A stretch of 64,000 nucleotides of DNA from Parasedimentitalea maritima (lineage in GTDB: Bacteria; Pseudomonadota; Alphaproteobacteria; Rhodobacterales; Rhodobacteraceae). Both the position numbers and the translations under genes were made by a program. The DNA is taken from the NCBI RefSeq assembly GCF_005771405.1, contig NZ_VAUA01000005.1:62001-126000 (forward strand), in the 5' to 3' direction. Shown piece after piece: positions 18,700-29,479 of this stretch. The stretch's first letter is position 1, and the number at the start of each line of letters is the position of its first letter. Under the pieces are notes generated by a model. That model searched no databases. It had not been told where the DNA came from and saw only the letters and a program-made list of their open reading frames with translations.

Positions 18700-20975
18700 G
18701 TCAGACCTGCCTTCACTGTATTTCTGTTGCTCTGCGCAGTACGCGCCATAGCTGGCAACCGGATAATCGCCATGGCGCCCCGGTGCGGATTTTCGTCAAA
18801 ATATGGGGCATCTTCCAAAACTAAGCTCCCACCATGTTCTTCAATAATTTTTTTCACAATTGGCAGTCCCAACCCGGTGCCTTCGTCACGTGTCGTTACA
18901 TAGGGTTCAAATAGACGAGCACGATCTTCGGGCAATCCTATGCCATTGTCAGCAATAGTAATTTCATAGAAATTCTCCGTCTCTTTAAGCGAAACCCGGA
19001 CCCGCGGGTTTGAAACGGCCTGACCGGTTTTTTTCTCGAGGGTGGCTATCGCTTCGCCAGCGTTCTTGATCAAATTTGTTAGCGCTTGACCAATCATGGT
19101 AGCATCTAGTGTCACCAGGAGTGGGATTTCGGGCAATTCGGCGATCAATTGAATTTCGGGTTGGCCTGACTGTTGTAGCAACACAGCATCGCGCACCAGC
19201 CCGACAAGATCTTCTTCGCGGCGGTCCGGTTCTGGCATGCGGGCGAATTTCGAAAACTCATCGACAATACGACGTAAGTCATTAGTTTGCCTAACTATTA
19301 CGTCAGTCATAGATTGAAGTTTATCGCTGTTCTCCTCGCCCAGCATTGGAGCAAACTTGCGCTTGATCCTTTCAGCACTGAGCTGGATAGGAGTCAAAGG
19401 ATTCTTGATTTCGTGAGCAATGCGTCTAGCCACATCTCCCCAAGCGGCCATCCTTTGAGCGCTGACCAAGTCTGTCACATCTTCAAAAGCAACCACATAC
19501 CCCTCAAGCCGTTTTTCTTCTGACATTCTTGGAGACATTCTAACCAACAGGTTTTCCAAGCGGCCTAGACGGGTTACTTTTACTTCGCCTTGAACTACCG
19601 CACTACCGTCCGCAGTCAGCTCAGAGAACAATGCCCCAAATTCTGGCACAGCAACTGTAAGTGCTACTGACTGTTGATCCTCGCGCCAGTCCAGCAATCT
19701 TTCTGCTGACCGGTTGACAAATGTAACCCGGCCCTGATCGTCCAGACCGACAACTCCAGACGGCACTGATGAAAGTACAGAGTCAAACAATCTCCTTCGC
19801 CGTTCAATTTGCCGGGTATTGTCCAAAAGAGTTTCGCGTTGAACTTGAAGGTCTCGCGTCATGTGGTTGAAGTAACGGCCCAAATCCGATATTTCATCAT
19901 CCCCATCGTCTTCCATTACCTGCACATTCAGGTCACCGCTACCAACTCTCTGGGCAGCAACCGTCAGACGCCCAACTGGCCGTGACAACCGTTCTGCAAA
20001 CCACATCCCTAACCACATCGCAGCCAGGATCAAAATGACCGCGAAGCCAAGATACAGCAGCCCAAATTCGAAAAGCACACGGCCGCGTTCACTCTCTAAC
20101 TGTTGATACAAATGAGCCGTTTGTTTGGTTTCATCCAACAAGTTTAGTAATTCGCCATCAACATTACGGCTGACGTAGAGATACCGATCAACAAATGCAT
20201 CTAACGGAATCAACGCTCGGAATTCGTTGTTATCCCAGTCCTGTATAATAGCCAGCCCATCTGTCGACGACTTAATAACGTCTTCATTGGATGGTTTTTC
20301 GTAATCGAATTCGTAGGACCGTTCACCCCTGGCGCGGATATCACCACCGCCGTCCAACACATAAGCTTCCCGCAACCCGCGTTGAATTTGCAGCTGTCCT
20401 TGGGTCAGAACTTGACGTAGCTCTGCATCATTCATGAAAAAGCTTCGGGACCGGCTATTGTCCAGAAATCGAGCAAGTGCCCGCGCATCTTCAGAAAGAT
20501 CCTGACGTTGCTGCGATTCATATGCCTCAGCTGCGGCTAGAGAACTACCGACAACTTGGCGGACCCGTTCAGAAAACCACCCTTCAAGTCCAACATTCAC
20601 AGTTAACCCAGCAAATACCGCCACAGTTACCGTCGGCACTAGCGCCAAGAATGTAAATGCCCCAATCAATCTCAAGTGTAGTCGAGATCCGGCGGATTTG
20701 GCGCGACGGGCAGCGATCAACCGTCCAATTTGGAAAAGAACCAACGCAGCGATTGCCAGAACATAAACCAGGTCAGCCAGCAATATCAGCCGCAAACTTG
20801 GAGATGAAGCCCCTCCCCCGAATGGTCCCAGCACTAGAAATGTGACGCCAGCCAATAAAGGTCCCAAGACCACAAGCCCAAGCGTACCAATGTTGCGGGC
20901 TCTCCGAGTCCTGCGCCACCGGACCATGGCCGCAAATGGGCCATACGCCGAGCGAATATGTGACCTGTGCGCCAC
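18696..20975 (-). CDS. ntrY: Sensor histidine kinase NtrY
   Basis: A 759-residue membrane kinase, partner of NtrX. It has three to four N-terminal membrane segments flanking a periplasmic part, then HAMP (after RLSRPVGRLTVAAQRVGSG), PAS (SSVPSGVVGLDDQGRVTFVN), and a HisKA/HATPase core with phospho-acceptor in [16 protein letters not shown] and G-box EGTGLGLPIVKKI. I choose GTG at 20975 because GAGG lies seven bases upstream; the TTG at 20981 is too close to that site. It lies between ntrC and ntrX. Confidence 0.95.
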   Translation of the reverse strand: MAHRSHIRSAYGPFAAMVRWRRTRRARNIGTLGLVVLGPLLAGVTFLVLGPFGGGASSPSLRLILLADLVYVLAIAALVLFQIGRLIAARRAKSAGSRLHLRLIGAFTFLALVPTVTVAVFAGLTVNVGLEGWFSERVRQVVGSSLAAAEAYESQQRQDLSEDARALARFLDNSRSRSFFMNDAELRQVLTQGQLQIQRGLREAYVLDGGGDIRARGERSYEFDYEKPSNEDVIKSSTDGLAIIQDWDNNEFRALIPLDAFVDRYLYVSRNVDGELLNLLDETKQTAHLYQQLESERGRVLFEFGLLYLGFAVILILAAMWLGMWFAERLSRPVGRLTVAAQRVGSGDLNVQVMEDDGDDEISDLGRYFNHMTRDLQVQRETLLDNTRQIERRRRLFDSVLSSVPSGVVGLDDQGRVTFVNRSAERLLDWREDQQSVALTVAVPEFGALFSELTADGSAVVQGEVKVTRLGRLENLLVRMSPRMSEEKRLEGYVVAFEDVTDLVSAQRMAAWGDVARRIAHEIKNPLTPIQLSAERIKRKFAPMLGEENSDKLQSMTDVIVRQTNDLRRIVDEFSKFARMPEPDRREEDLVGLVRDAVLLQQSGQPEIQLIAELPEIPLLVTLDATMIGQALTNLIKNAGEAIATLEKKTGQAVSNPRVRVSLKETENFYEITIADNGIGLPEDRARLFEPYVTTRDEGTGLGLPIVKKIIEEHGGSLVLEDAPYFDENPHRGAMAIIRLPAMARTAQSNRNTVKAGLT

Positions 20976-21075
20976 TGACAATCCTCATTCTGATGTGTGA
21001 CCACGTGGGTCAACCGCCGTATATCGTGGCTTTCTACCAGTACGAGTACCAAGTTGCCACGGCTATGTGGCGATA

Positions 21076-22443
21076 TTACATCAGTTTGCGGCGGCGTGTC
21101 ACCTGAATATCCAGATCAGTGATCTTCTTTCGCAAAGTATTTCGGTTGATCCCTAGTAAATCTGCACATTTCGCCTGGTTTCCACTGGTGGCCTGCAATG
21201 AAATTTCGATCAATGGTGTTTCAATTTCACGCAGTAGCCGCGAATATAGCCCGGCGGGGGGCAGCAAGTCGCCATGCAGTTCGAAATAGCGTTGCAGATG
21301 CCGCCCAATCGTTTCCGACAACTTTTCGTCGACACCTCCACCCAGCACAGGTTCCACTTCGGGTTGCGGCCCTAGTATAGCAGCAAGTTCAGCCTCGGTA
21401 ATCTCTTCGCCTCTCGCTGTCAGACTTAGGCGACGGATAACATTTTCAAGATGACGAACATTGCCGGGCCAAGAGAAGTGGCGCAGCATTTCTCGACATC
21501 CATTGCTCAAATACTTGTGCGGCGCCCCATCGTTCTCAGATTTGATCAAGAAATGCTCAGCCAATAAAACGATATCGTCAACACGCTCGCGCAACGATGG
21601 CACGCGCAGGGCTGTACCACATATACGGTAATACAAATCTTGACGGAGAGTGCCCGCTTCGATTGACGCGCTGAGATCACATTGACTGGTGGCCATGAAG
21701 CGCGGGAAAAAGTCACCTGGTTCATCAATCATTCGAACCAAGCGCGCTTGGGCTTCATCTGGCAGATCTACCAATTCGTCAATCAACAAGGTGCCTCCTT
21801 TGACCCGCGCCAAGAGACGGGCCGGCCCCTCGAGTTCAACCAAATCTTCTGAATTCACGCTGACAAAGGGCAATGTGCGGCGATCCGAAAAATCGTGAAC
21901 TGAACGGGCAATCAAGGTTTTTCCTGCCCCGCTTTCCCCGGTTATCAATAGCGGTAGATCAGTGTTCATTACCCTTGCAATCAACTGATACAAAGTTTGC
22001 ATGACCTCGGTACGCCCGACCAGAGGCAGGTCATCGGGGTGATCTAAGTTTTCAAAATTGGCAGCAACTGAACCGGTAGGTTTTTCCGCAAGCGCTTTGG
22101 CGATGCGCTTCATCAGGTCAGGAAGATCAAATGGCTTTGGCAAGTAATCATAAGCATCCGCCTCAGCAGCCTTAATCGCCGTCATAATGGTATTCTGTGC
22201 AGATATGACAATTACCGGCAGACCAGGCCTATCTTCAGAAATTTTAGGTAACATTTCCAAACCGTTACCGTCCGGCATTGCCACATCAGAGATAACAACA
22301 TCACCCTTCCCTTCTGCCACCCAACGCATCAGTGTTGTGAGCGAAGATGTTGCATGGACCTTACAGCCGGCACGGGTAAGGGCCTGAGTCAAAACTGTAC
22401 GGATTGTTCGATCATCATCCGCAACAAGAACGGTACCATCCAT
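21076..22443 (-). CDS. ntrC: Nitrogen regulator NtrC, form without the GAFTGA loop
   Basis: A 455-residue response regulator: receiver with D53 ([11 protein letters not shown]), AAA+ domain with Walker [13 protein letters not shown] and arginine-rich sensor, and Fis-type helix-turn-helix ([20 protein letters not shown]). The segment between [12 protein letters not shown] and [13 protein letters not shown] is shortened, so the sigma-54-contacting GAFTGA loop is missing. In Rhodobacter capsulatus such an NtrC is known to work with the housekeeping sigma factor. Follows ntrB by five bases; GGAGT precedes the ATG. Confidence 0.96.
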   Translation of the reverse strand: MDGTVLVADDDRTIRTVLTQALTRAGCKVHATSSLTTLMRWVAEGKGDVVISDVAMPDGNGLEMLPKISEDRPGLPVIVISAQNTIMTAIKAAEADAYDYLPKPFDLPDLMKRIAKALAEKPTGSVAANFENLDHPDDLPLVGRTEVMQTLYQLIARVMNTDLPLLITGESGAGKTLIARSVHDFSDRRTLPFVSVNSEDLVELEGPARLLARVKGGTLLIDELVDLPDEAQARLVRMIDEPGDFFPRFMATSQCDLSASIEAGTLRQDLYYRICGTALRVPSLRERVDDIVLLAEHFLIKSENDGAPHKYLSNGCREMLRHFSWPGNVRHLENVIRRLSLTARGEEITEAELAAILGPQPEVEPVLGGGVDEKLSETIGRHLQRYFELHGDLLPPAGLYSRLLREIETPLIEISLQATSGNQAKCADLLGINRNTLRKKITDLDIQVTRRRKLM

Positions 22444-22448
22444 GGTGT

Positions 22449-23525
22449 TTACTCCTGTACCTTTTTGTCCCTCTGGACGCGTGACAGTGACAAGCGGAAC
22501 ACGGTTCGGCCTGGCGTTGAACTCACTGAAATCCAGCCTTTGTGGTCTGAAACTATTTTACTCACCAAAGCGAGCCCAAGGCCGGTGCCGTTTTCACGCC
22601 CCGAAACAAATGGATCAAAGACATCTTCTTGAATGGCAGGCGGCAGCCCTGGGCCATCGTCAATCACTTCAACTTGTAACGGCAGCGTCTTGCCAGTCCC
22701 ATCACTACGACGCAGCCTGAAGGAATGCTCATAAAACGTGCGGATTTTGATGGTCCCATGTTTATTTTCAGCAGCTTCAGACGCGTTCTTCAGGAGATTT
22801 AACACCACCTGAAGCAACTGGTCGGCATCCCCCCAAGCCATAGGTAAGGAAGGATCGTAGTCGTCGACAATGGTCATATGAGCCCCAAAACCGAGTAGCG
22901 CCGAGCGGCGTGCCCGGTCTAGAACATCATGTAAATTGACAGGTTGGAAATCAGGCGGAGATAGGTTTCCAAACTGTTCCACTTGGTCCAGCAACTTTAC
23001 TATCCGACGGCATTCTTCAACAATTAGGTCGGTCAGTTCGAGATCATCTTGAGCGAGATTCATGCTCAACAACTGGGCGGCACCGGTAATTCCAGCCAGA
23101 GGGTTCTTGATTTCATGGGCCAACATTTCAGCCATTCCGATGGCTGATTGGGCGGCAGATTTAGCAGATTGTGCCCGCGTCATGCTGCCTGCCAACTCAC
23201 GTGGCGTTAACATCAACAGCATTTGGCCAGGGTTCCCCACAACATGAGCGAACTGAACCCCACATTGTAATGGCGCCCGATTACCTGAACCGACATCTAT
23301 ATCATTAACAAACAACGGTGTCCCGTCTCGCCGTGACCGCAAAAGCGCATCTTCGATGGGAGCATCAATAGCAATTTGATCCCAGATTGGATGACCTAGG
23401 ACCGACTTACACGACGCATTTAGAAACCCTTCACCTGCCGAGTTGACATCCAGAATACAATCTTCAGCGTCAATCAGGAATGCAGGAACAGGCAATGAAG
23501 CCCAGAGTGCCGTGTCGCTGATCAT
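22449..23525 (-). CDS. ntrB: Nitrogen regulation kinase/phosphatase NtrB
   Basis: A 358-residue cytoplasmic kinase that phosphorylates or dephosphorylates NtrC under PII control. An N-terminal PAS domain (residues 7-110) is followed by the phospho-acceptor H137 in [14 protein letters not shown] and an HATPase domain with [15 protein letters not shown]. The ATG overlaps the dusB stop (ATGA), making dusB-ntrB-ntrC one transcription unit, the classical nifR3-ntrB-ntrC arrangement. Confidence 0.96.
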   Translation of the reverse strand: MISDTALWASLPVPAFLIDAEDCILDVNSAGEGFLNASCKSVLGHPIWDQIAIDAPIEDALLRSRRDGTPLFVNDIDVGSGNRAPLQCGVQFAHVVGNPGQMLLMLTPRELAGSMTRAQSAKSAAQSAIGMAEMLAHEIKNPLAGITGAAQLLSMNLAQDDLELTDLIVEECRRIVKLLDQVEQFGNLSPPDFQPVNLHDVLDRARRSALLGFGAHMTIVDDYDPSLPMAWGDADQLLQVVLNLLKNASEAAENKHGTIKIRTFYEHSFRLRRSDGTGKTLPLQVEVIDDGPGLPPAIQEDVFDPFVSGRENGTGLGLALVSKIVSDHKGWISVSSTPGRTVFRLSLSRVQRDKKVQE

Positions 23526-24508
23526 GCCGCGGCCTCTTGATCCGTAACATTCAGAGCATCTGGAAGTAAGCGAAGAACGCTTGCCGGGTCAGCTTCGGTA
23601 AGGACAGCCCGTCGAAGCTTGGAGACGGTACCCGCAACATCCATATACCACCCTAAATGTTTGCGTGCCACACGCAGTCCCAGAACGGCGCCGTAAAAGG
23701 TGAGCATAGCTTCATAATGCAATGAAACCATGTCATTAAAATCATCCCCGAGAGGAATTTCTGGTTGCTTTGATCCCCAAATCTCATGTGCTATCTGGGC
23801 CAAAAGCCAAGGCTTACCCTGTGCGCCACGCCCTATCATCACACCATCTGCACCCGATTGCGCCAATGCACTCTGCGCAGTGCCAGTGTCAATGATATCA
23901 CCATTGGCAAGGACAGGAATTGACACAGCCTGCTTGATGTTATGTATCGCTCTCCAATCGGCTGTCCCTTTGTAAAACTGACAACGGGTTCGGCCATGTA
24001 TTGTGATCATCTGGATACCAGCATCTTGTGCCCGCCGGGCAATATCATTTGCATTCAGACAGTTACCATCCCAACCAAGCCGTGTTTTTAGTGTGACCGG
24101 TATATCTACCGACGCCACGACTGCCTCGATCAGTTTTATAGCATGATCTGGCGTTTTCAGCAGTGCCGAGCCGGAATAACCGTTGACCACTTTCTTGGCC
24201 GGACAACCCATGTTGATGTCAATGATACGGGCCCCACGATCTTCCAGTTGCCGCGCAGCTTCCGCCATCCAGTGCGATTCTCTGCCCGCTATTTGAACTG
24301 CAGTATTTTCGACATCTGCACTTAGCTCCGCACGTTCGCGCACACCAGGCTTCGCCTGGACCATCTCTTGGCTGGCCACCATTTCGCTGACCATCAACCC
24401 GGACCCAAATGACCGAACCAGATCGCGAAACGGCCGGTCAGTGATTCCCGCCATTGGCGCCAAAGCAATTGGCGGTGCCATCGAGGTAGATCCGACTGTA
24501 AAAGACAA
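23522..24508 (-). CDS. dusB: tRNA-dihydrouridine synthase DusB (NifR3)
   Basis: A 328-residue FMN enzyme that reduces uridines in tRNA. The TIM-barrel starts with IALAPMAGITDRPFR; the catalytic cysteine is in NMGCPAKKVVNGYSGSALL, and FMN contacts include HGRTRCQFYKG and GVMIGRGAQGKPWL. The TTG at 24508 has AAGGA eight bases upstream; an internal ATG at 24481 would shorten the protein by nine residues. It leads the ntr operon and is divergent from ispDF. Confidence 0.95.
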   Translation of the reverse strand: MSFTVGSTSMAPPIALAPMAGITDRPFRDLVRSFGSGLMVSEMVASQEMVQAKPGVRERAELSADVENTAVQIAGRESHWMAEAARQLEDRGARIIDINMGCPAKKVVNGYSGSALLKTPDHAIKLIEAVVASVDIPVTLKTRLGWDGNCLNANDIARRAQDAGIQMITIHGRTRCQFYKGTADWRAIHNIKQAVSIPVLANGDIIDTGTAQSALAQSGADGVMIGRGAQGKPWLLAQIAHEIWGSKQPEIPLGDDFNDMVSLHYEAMLTFYGAVLGLRVARKHLGWYMDVAGTVSKLRRAVLTEADPASVLRLLPDALNVTDQEAAA

Positions 24509-24691
24509 TTGCCTAATCCTTGTGCATGTAGGGCGTTTCTAGTCCACCACGAACCCTTTTCACAATCATACTACCCCAAATATTACAAAAAATCAGAAGG
24601 TGTGCACAAAATTTAGGCAAACAGAGGTGGATGATTGCCTCCCCCACCAACTCCCCATAAAAACAGCGCCAACCAGATTGGAGAGCATTTT

Positions 24692-25828
24692 ATGACCATT
24701 GCTGCACTCATCGTCGCTGCAGGGCGTGGGGTTCGCGCGGGTGGAGGACAGCCCAAACAATGGCGGACGCTAAAGGGGCTCCGAGTGGCCGACTGGACAC
24801 TTGATGCTTTTGCTAAATCCAAAGTGGACCATATAGTTTTGGTGCTGTCTCCTGAGGACCATGATGTTCGCGAGAGCTTTGCATCTATTCCCGGTTTGAT
24901 CTTCGCAACCGGAGCCAGCGATCGAGCCGGTTCAGTTCTCAATGGATTGACCGTTTTGCAAGAATACGAAGTGGACAAGGTTCTTATTCACGACGTTGCT
25001 CGTCCCTGTGTAAGTCATGGCTTAATCCAACAAGTGATAGATACGCTGGACAGCAACCCAGCCGCCGCGCCGGCGCTTGCAGTAAGTGATGCGTTGTGGA
25101 TTGGTGCCAAAGATGAAGTAACTGGCACACAGGATCGAAGCGGATTGTTTGCAGCTCAAACACCACAGGGGTTTCAATTTGACGCTATACTGGCGGCGCA
25201 TTTGGCACATCCAGGGGGGGCTGCTGATGACGTCGAGGTTGCGCGGGCCGCAGGACTTGACGTTGCAATCGTTCCGGGCGAACCAGATAACATAAAAATT
25301 ACCACCGCTGGCGACTTTGCCCGGGCAGAAAAAATCTTGGGGACTGAAATGGATATCAGACTGGGAAATGGCTATGATGTTCACCGGTTCGGGGATGGTG
25401 ACTTTGTCACCCTCTGCGGGATAGAAGTACCCCATAACAAAGGATTACAGGGCCATTCTGATGCAGATGTGGGAATGCACGCTGTCACAGATGCCATCTA
25501 TGGTGCGCTGGCTCGCGGCGATATCGGTCGGCATTTTCCGCCATCAGATCCCCAGTGGAAAGGCGCCGCCAGTAAAATATTCCTGAACCACGCTGCCAAT
25601 CTAGCCAAAGAAATGGGGTTTTCCATTTCCAACGTCGATTGCACCTTGGTTTGCGAGCACCCCAAAATTGAGCCTCATGCAGAACATATGCGTACAGAAA
25701 TGGCCGGTATACTCAACATCTCAATTGAACGTGTTTCGATCAAAGCCACAACATCTGAACGGCTTGGGTTTACTGGTCGAAGCGAAGGTATCGCAGCAGT
25801 GGCCACAGCTGCGTTGGTGAAAACATGA
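24692..25828 (+). CDS. ispDF: Bifunctional MEP-pathway enzyme IspD/IspF
   Basis: A 378-residue fusion. The N-terminal IspD half (MEP cytidylyltransferase) has [16 protein letters not shown] (residues 10-25) and the C-terminal IspF half (MECDP synthase) starts near [15 protein letters not shown] with the zinc ligands D-x-H and later [17 protein letters not shown]. Both make isoprenoid precursors. The fused form is common in alphaproteobacteria. I start at MTIAALIV, the normal IspD start; earlier in-frame ATG at 24635 is proline-rich junk. The stop overlaps pgpA (ATGA). Confidence 0.97.
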   Translation: MTIAALIVAAGRGVRAGGGQPKQWRTLKGLRVADWTLDAFAKSKVDHIVLVLSPEDHDVRESFASIPGLIFATGASDRAGSVLNGLTVLQEYEVDKVLIHDVARPCVSHGLIQQVIDTLDSNPAAAPALAVSDALWIGAKDEVTGTQDRSGLFAAQTPQGFQFDAILAAHLAHPGGAADDVEVARAAGLDVAIVPGEPDNIKITTAGDFARAEKILGTEMDIRLGNGYDVHRFGDGDFVTLCGIEVPHNKGLQGHSDADVGMHAVTDAIYGALARGDIGRHFPPSDPQWKGAASKIFLNHAANLAKEMGFSISNVDCTLVCEHPKIEPHAEHMRTEMAGILNISIERVSIKATTSERLGFTGRSEGIAAVATAALVKT

Positions 25829-26337
25829 ACCGGCTTGCCCAAATGACCGCCACCGTTGGTGGCATTGGATACCTGCGTCCCGCTCCTGGCACTTGGGGCT
25901 CGTTGGTAGCCTTGCCGATGGCCTGGGCCTTTCATACGCTTGGAGGTTTTCCACTGCTGGTGATTGCAGTCATAGGAACCTTTGTAAAAGGAACCTGGGC
26001 AACCAAGCAAATGACAGCTGGATCCGAAAATCATGACCCTTCCGAAATCGTCATAGATGAAGTGGTCGGGCAATTCATTGCGCTGCTGCCTCTTAGCTAT
26101 GCGTCCTGGCTTCATGGGATCGACATACTGGCAATGTGGCCAGGATGGGTCGCGGCCTTTGCCCTGTTTCGCCTGTTCGACATCACCAAACCAGGTCCCA
26201 TCGGTCGGGCAGATCGCAGGGGCGATGCGCTGGGTGTTATGCTGGATGATGTAATCGCAGGCTTGTTCGCTGCTATTGGTGTTATCTCGCTTGCCGCCTT
26301 ATGGCACGGGGTCGTCGAACGGATAATCGGTCAATGA
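25825..26337 (+). CDS. pgpA: Phosphatidylglycerophosphatase A
   Basis: A 170-residue inner-membrane phosphatase that makes phosphatidylglycerol from its phosphate. Family motifs are [13 protein letters not shown] (residues 13-25), [13 protein letters not shown] and [31 protein letters not shown], with several hydrophobic segments. ATG overlaps the ispDF stop and its own stop overlaps the cinA start, so the three genes form one operon. Confidence 0.95.
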   Translation: MNRLAQMTATVGGIGYLRPAPGTWGSLVALPMAWAFHTLGGFPLLVIAVIGTFVKGTWATKQMTAGSENHDPSEIVIDEVVGQFIALLPLSYASWLHGIDILAMWPGWVAAFALFRLFDITKPGPIGRADRRGDALGVMLDDVIAGLFAAIGVISLAALWHGVVERIIGQ

Positions 26338-26831
26338 CCATCACCGTTTCTAACTTGGTCTCAACAGCTCACCTCCATTCCGTTACCATTGCTACTGCTG
26401 AGAGCTGTACGGGTGGGCTTGTGTCTGCGGCCCTGACTGACGTTCCCGGGTCATCCGCAGTTTTTAGCCACGGTTACGTCACTTATTCGAACTCAGCCAA
26501 AACTGAAATGCTGGGTGTATCGGTCAAAACTCTTGCAGATTTTGGCGCAGTTAGCCCCGAAGTCGCCGCAGAAATGGCACTTGGGGCCTTGCGCAACTCA
26601 GGGGCGACTATCGCTGTGTCCATTTCGGGCATTGCGGGCCCCGGAGGGTCAGATCACAAACCCGAAGGTCGAGTGTGCTTTGGCCTAGCGGTTACCGATC
26701 AAAAGACGATAACAAAAACACTTGAGTTTGGTGCACTTGGTCGGCAGAACGTACGCGAAGCAGCATGCAACCAGGCGCTGGCACTGCTACATGATGCTGT
26801 TCACGAAATGAACACACCCTTGCGAAAATAG
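26334..26831 (+). CDS. CinA-type nicotinamide-nucleotide amidohydrolase (C-terminal domain only)
   Basis: A 165-residue single-domain CinA C-terminal protein (PncC-like), expected to deamidate nicotinamide mononucleotide in NAD salvage. The signature is [20 protein letters not shown] (residues 19-38), then [13 protein letters not shown] and [22 protein letters not shown]. The N-terminal molybdopterin-binding-like domain of full CinA is not present. The ATG at 26334 overlaps the pgpA stop by four bases. Confidence 0.93.
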   Translation: MTITVSNLVSTAHLHSVTIATAESCTGGLVSAALTDVPGSSAVFSHGYVTYSNSAKTEMLGVSVKTLADFGAVSPEVAAEMALGALRNSGATIAVSISGIAGPGGSDHKPEGRVCFGLAVTDQKTITKTLEFGALGRQNVREAACNQALALLHDAVHEMNTPLRK

Positions 26832-26995
26832 ACTGGCAGCTTTTGTTTTTGGCAGACACTGCCGAACCAGCGCAAAGTCAGCTGCAAAAATCACGTTTGA
26901 AACAAAGAGCGTTATTGTTGGTTTGCGTATGCGCAAGCCTCCAGCAACCGGAACGAAATCGACCCTTTCTCGCCCATAATAAGTTCCAATTTGGA

Positions 26996-28291
26996 TTAGC
27001 TAAATTGCTTAGAAAACTCAGTAGCGGGTAAATCTTGGTGCAATATCTGCCAGGCTTTTTCAGCTTCAACTTCGCCAAGCAACGACGCAACCTTAGTTCG
27101 AACCCTTTGCTCCTTCTCCGGCCGATCTACCAACGATTGCAAATCATGCCTGACTTCGAGACGTTGGCCATCACGCCGCAATAGGCTAACCACCGCTTCC
27201 GTCTCAGCCAGAGTGTCATCAGAATCGACATAAATATGGTTTCTCAGAGTCTGCAGATCCTTCCGTCTACAAAGAGCATCTGAATAAGTGTCAAGCTTTG
27301 CAGTGTCCAATCCCAGCGCCTGCATAGCCAGTACAGTCCGGTAGGAGAACTTTGCCCCGAGCCCTGTGTCCGGAGCCAATTGATTGCAAACCGACATCCA
27401 ACAAGGATGGGTTTTAACCCGTATGTCGGCAATTTCTGGTGCTGCCAAGTCCAGTTTTCGTGCCGCTTCCAACGCTGCATGCAACCCATGACAACAGGCG
27501 TGAAACTTGTAGTTTACATGTTCCATCATCCATTTCTGCCCTAAGCCCGACAACGCAGTTTCGGTGGATTCAGACCCCTGATGGGATGCCCCAAATCCAA
27601 ACTCTCCCTCAAGAGCATTTGGGTTTGCGACGAAGCCAGCTTGAATTAACTGCGCGACCTCAACACCAGTTGAAGCCGCAATTCCTGCATTATAGGGTTT
27701 TCCCATCGTTCCAAAATGTGCCTTCAAACCCGCGGCGCGCGTGGCCGTCAGGCCCAAGACCTGTGCCATCTGCGAAGTATCAAAGCCGTGCAATCGCCCT
27801 GCGGCAACCGCGGCACCAAAGGCACCAGCTGTAGCTGTTTGGTGAAACCCAGCCTGATAATGACTTCGGCCCAACCATTGCCCTACCCGTACAGACATCT
27901 CCATCCCAAGCAAAGATGCCAGCAAGACCTGCGGTAAGGTCTTGCCCAATTGCTGACCTACTGCAAATGAGGCTGAAAAGACAGTCACCGACGGGTGTCC
28001 AATATGGGCAAAGTGGGTGTCATCATAGTCAAGTGCATGTGAAATCGTCCCATTGACCAACGCCGCCATCCTGGCCGGTGCGCCGCCGCCACCAAACAGG
28101 TCGGCAACATGTTTACCACCTTCTGCAACCGCTATGGACCGTACGACACCTGCAACCGGCTCAGACACCCCGGCGACGCCGCAGGCCAACCAATCCAAGG
28201 CCGATAGCCGCCCGATTTCCAAAAGCTGCTGCGTAGCGACAAGATCTTTGGAAGAAAACTCAGCTAGTTTTTCTGTAAAGTTACCCACCAC
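26996..28291 (-). CDS. MmgE/PrpD family protein
   Basis: A 431-residue protein of the 2-methylcitrate dehydratase / aconitate decarboxylase fold. The family pattern ALVNGTISHALDYDDTHFAHIGHPSVTVF (about residues 77-105) is clear, as is NYKFHACCHGLHAAL. No propionate-catabolism gene (prpB, prpC) is nearby, so the substrate is open. Translation starts at GTG (28291, or the adjacent GTG). It is followed by nothing on the same strand until lipA's far side; expression looks independent. A 164-base gap to cinA holds no gene. Confidence 0.88.
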   Translation of the reverse strand: MVGNFTEKLAEFSSKDLVATQQLLEIGRLSALDWLACGVAGVSEPVAGVVRSIAVAEGGKHVADLFGGGGAPARMAALVNGTISHALDYDDTHFAHIGHPSVTVFSASFAVGQQLGKTLPQVLLASLLGMEMSVRVGQWLGRSHYQAGFHQTATAGAFGAAVAAGRLHGFDTSQMAQVLGLTATRAAGLKAHFGTMGKPYNAGIAASTGVEVAQLIQAGFVANPNALEGEFGFGASHQGSESTETALSGLGQKWMMEHVNYKFHACCHGLHAALEAARKLDLAAPEIADIRVKTHPCWMSVCNQLAPDTGLGAKFSYRTVLAMQALGLDTAKLDTYSDALCRRKDLQTLRNHIYVDSDDTLAETEAVVSLLRRDGQRLEVRHDLQSLVDRPEKEQRVRTKVASLLGEVEAEKAWQILHQDLPATEFSKQFS

Positions 28292-28313
28292 AGCTCACCC
28301 CAAGTTGGTCGGC

Positions 28314-28760
28314 TTAGCCATAAAGCTGGGCCGCACGTCGTTCAAAAGCCCGCACGATACGTTGCATGGCCTCATTGAAAACCACACCTATGATGCCCTG
28401 TAAAATTGCGTTCTTAAACTCAAAATCGACAAAGAACTCAACTTCACATCCTCCATCTTCTGCCTCAGTAAAGGCCCAGCTGGATTTCATGTATCGAAAC
28501 GGTCCATCTAAGTACTCAGTGTCGATCTTCCGCTCATCGGAAAACAAAGTCACCCGACTTCCAAATCTCTCGCGAAACACTTTGAACGAAATCACCAAAT
28601 CCGCTTCCAGAACCACCATTTCCTGTAAGTGAGAAGTGTTCCGAATACGTGCAGCTGAACACCAAGGTAGAAAATTAGGGTACTCACCCACGTCGGCCAC
28701 CAAGTCGAACATTTGCTGCGCCGAAAACGGCAAATGGCGGGTTTCGGAATGGGTTGGCAT
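28314..28760 (-). CDS. RatA/Coq10-like START-domain protein
   Basis: A 148-residue single SRPBCC (START) domain. Motifs: FSAQQMFDLVADVGEYPNFLPWCSAARI (about residues 10-37), VFRERFGSRVTLF and FVDFEFKNAILQGIIGVVFNEAMQRIVRAFERRA at the C-terminus. Members bind ubiquinone (Coq10 type) or are called RatA; the ubiquinone-chaperone role is the more plausible one. I start at MPTHSETRHL; the ORF is open upstream but overlaps the divergent hpt promoter. It precedes the MmgE gene. Confidence 0.88.
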   Translation of the reverse strand: MPTHSETRHLPFSAQQMFDLVADVGEYPNFLPWCSAARIRNTSHLQEMVVLEADLVISFKVFRERFGSRVTLFSDERKIDTEYLDGPFRYMKSSWAFTEAEDGGCEVEFFVDFEFKNAILQGIIGVVFNEAMQRIVRAFERRAAQLYG

Positions 28761-28832
28761 GGTCTGTGGCAATTCCTGCTGTAATTGACGCGCGTATTGT
28801 CTTATCAATGCGGAAAATTCAAGGGGGCATCC

Positions 28833-29381
28833 ATGTCACAGCGTCCATATGTCATTGATGTGATGATCAGTGCCAAGACCATTGCAGCAAAAATCGAAGA
28901 TCTTTGCAGTGAAATCACTTCAGAGTTTGGCAACACTGACAAGCTGATTGTCGTTGGTTTGCTGCGTGGATCATTTGTATTCATTGCCGACCTAGTGAGA
29001 GAACTGGACCTGCCGATTGAGGTCGATTTTCTAGAGGCATCCTCGTACGGTGACGGTATGGAAAGCAGCCGTGAAGTACGTATTCTCAAAGACTTACGTG
29101 GCGCTATTGAAGGTCGAGACGTCTTGGTGGTTGAAGATATTGTCGACACCGGACATACATTGAACCATGTCACAAAACTGCTGCGAAGCCGCAATCCCAA
29201 GCGGTTGAAATCCATCGCGCTTCTGGACAAACCAAGCCGACGTGAAGTGGATTTCCGCTCAGACTGGATCGGATTTGAAATCCCGGATGAATTTGTTGTC
29301 GGCTATGGAATCGACTACGCACAACGAAACCGCAACCTGCCGTTTATTGGCTCCGTGCGATTTACCGACGACCCCGAATAG
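28833..29381 (+). CDS. hpt: Hypoxanthine phosphoribosyltransferase
   Basis: A 182-residue purine-salvage enzyme converting hypoxanthine (and guanine) to the nucleotides. The PRPP loop is [17 protein letters not shown] (near residue 92) and the N-terminal substrate loop is [17 protein letters not shown]. The ATG at 28833 is preceded by AAGGGGG; an earlier ATG at 28785 would overlap the ratA-like start. Divergent from ratA with a 72-base intergenic region. Confidence 0.95.
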   Translation: MSQRPYVIDVMISAKTIAAKIEDLCSEITSEFGNTDKLIVVGLLRGSFVFIADLVRELDLPIEVDFLEASSYGDGMESSREVRILKDLRGAIEGRDVLVVEDIVDTGHTLNHVTKLLRSRNPKRLKSIALLDKPSRREVDFRSDWIGFEIPDEFVVGYGIDYAQRNRNLPFIGSVRFTDDPE

Positions 29382-29479
29382 GTTGCCAATTTCCAGGGCC
29401 CTTAGCTAAATCACCCAACCATCTGAGATGCAAAGAAAAGTATGGCGCAACCCAACAGGCTGCGCCAGTTTCTCGTTGA

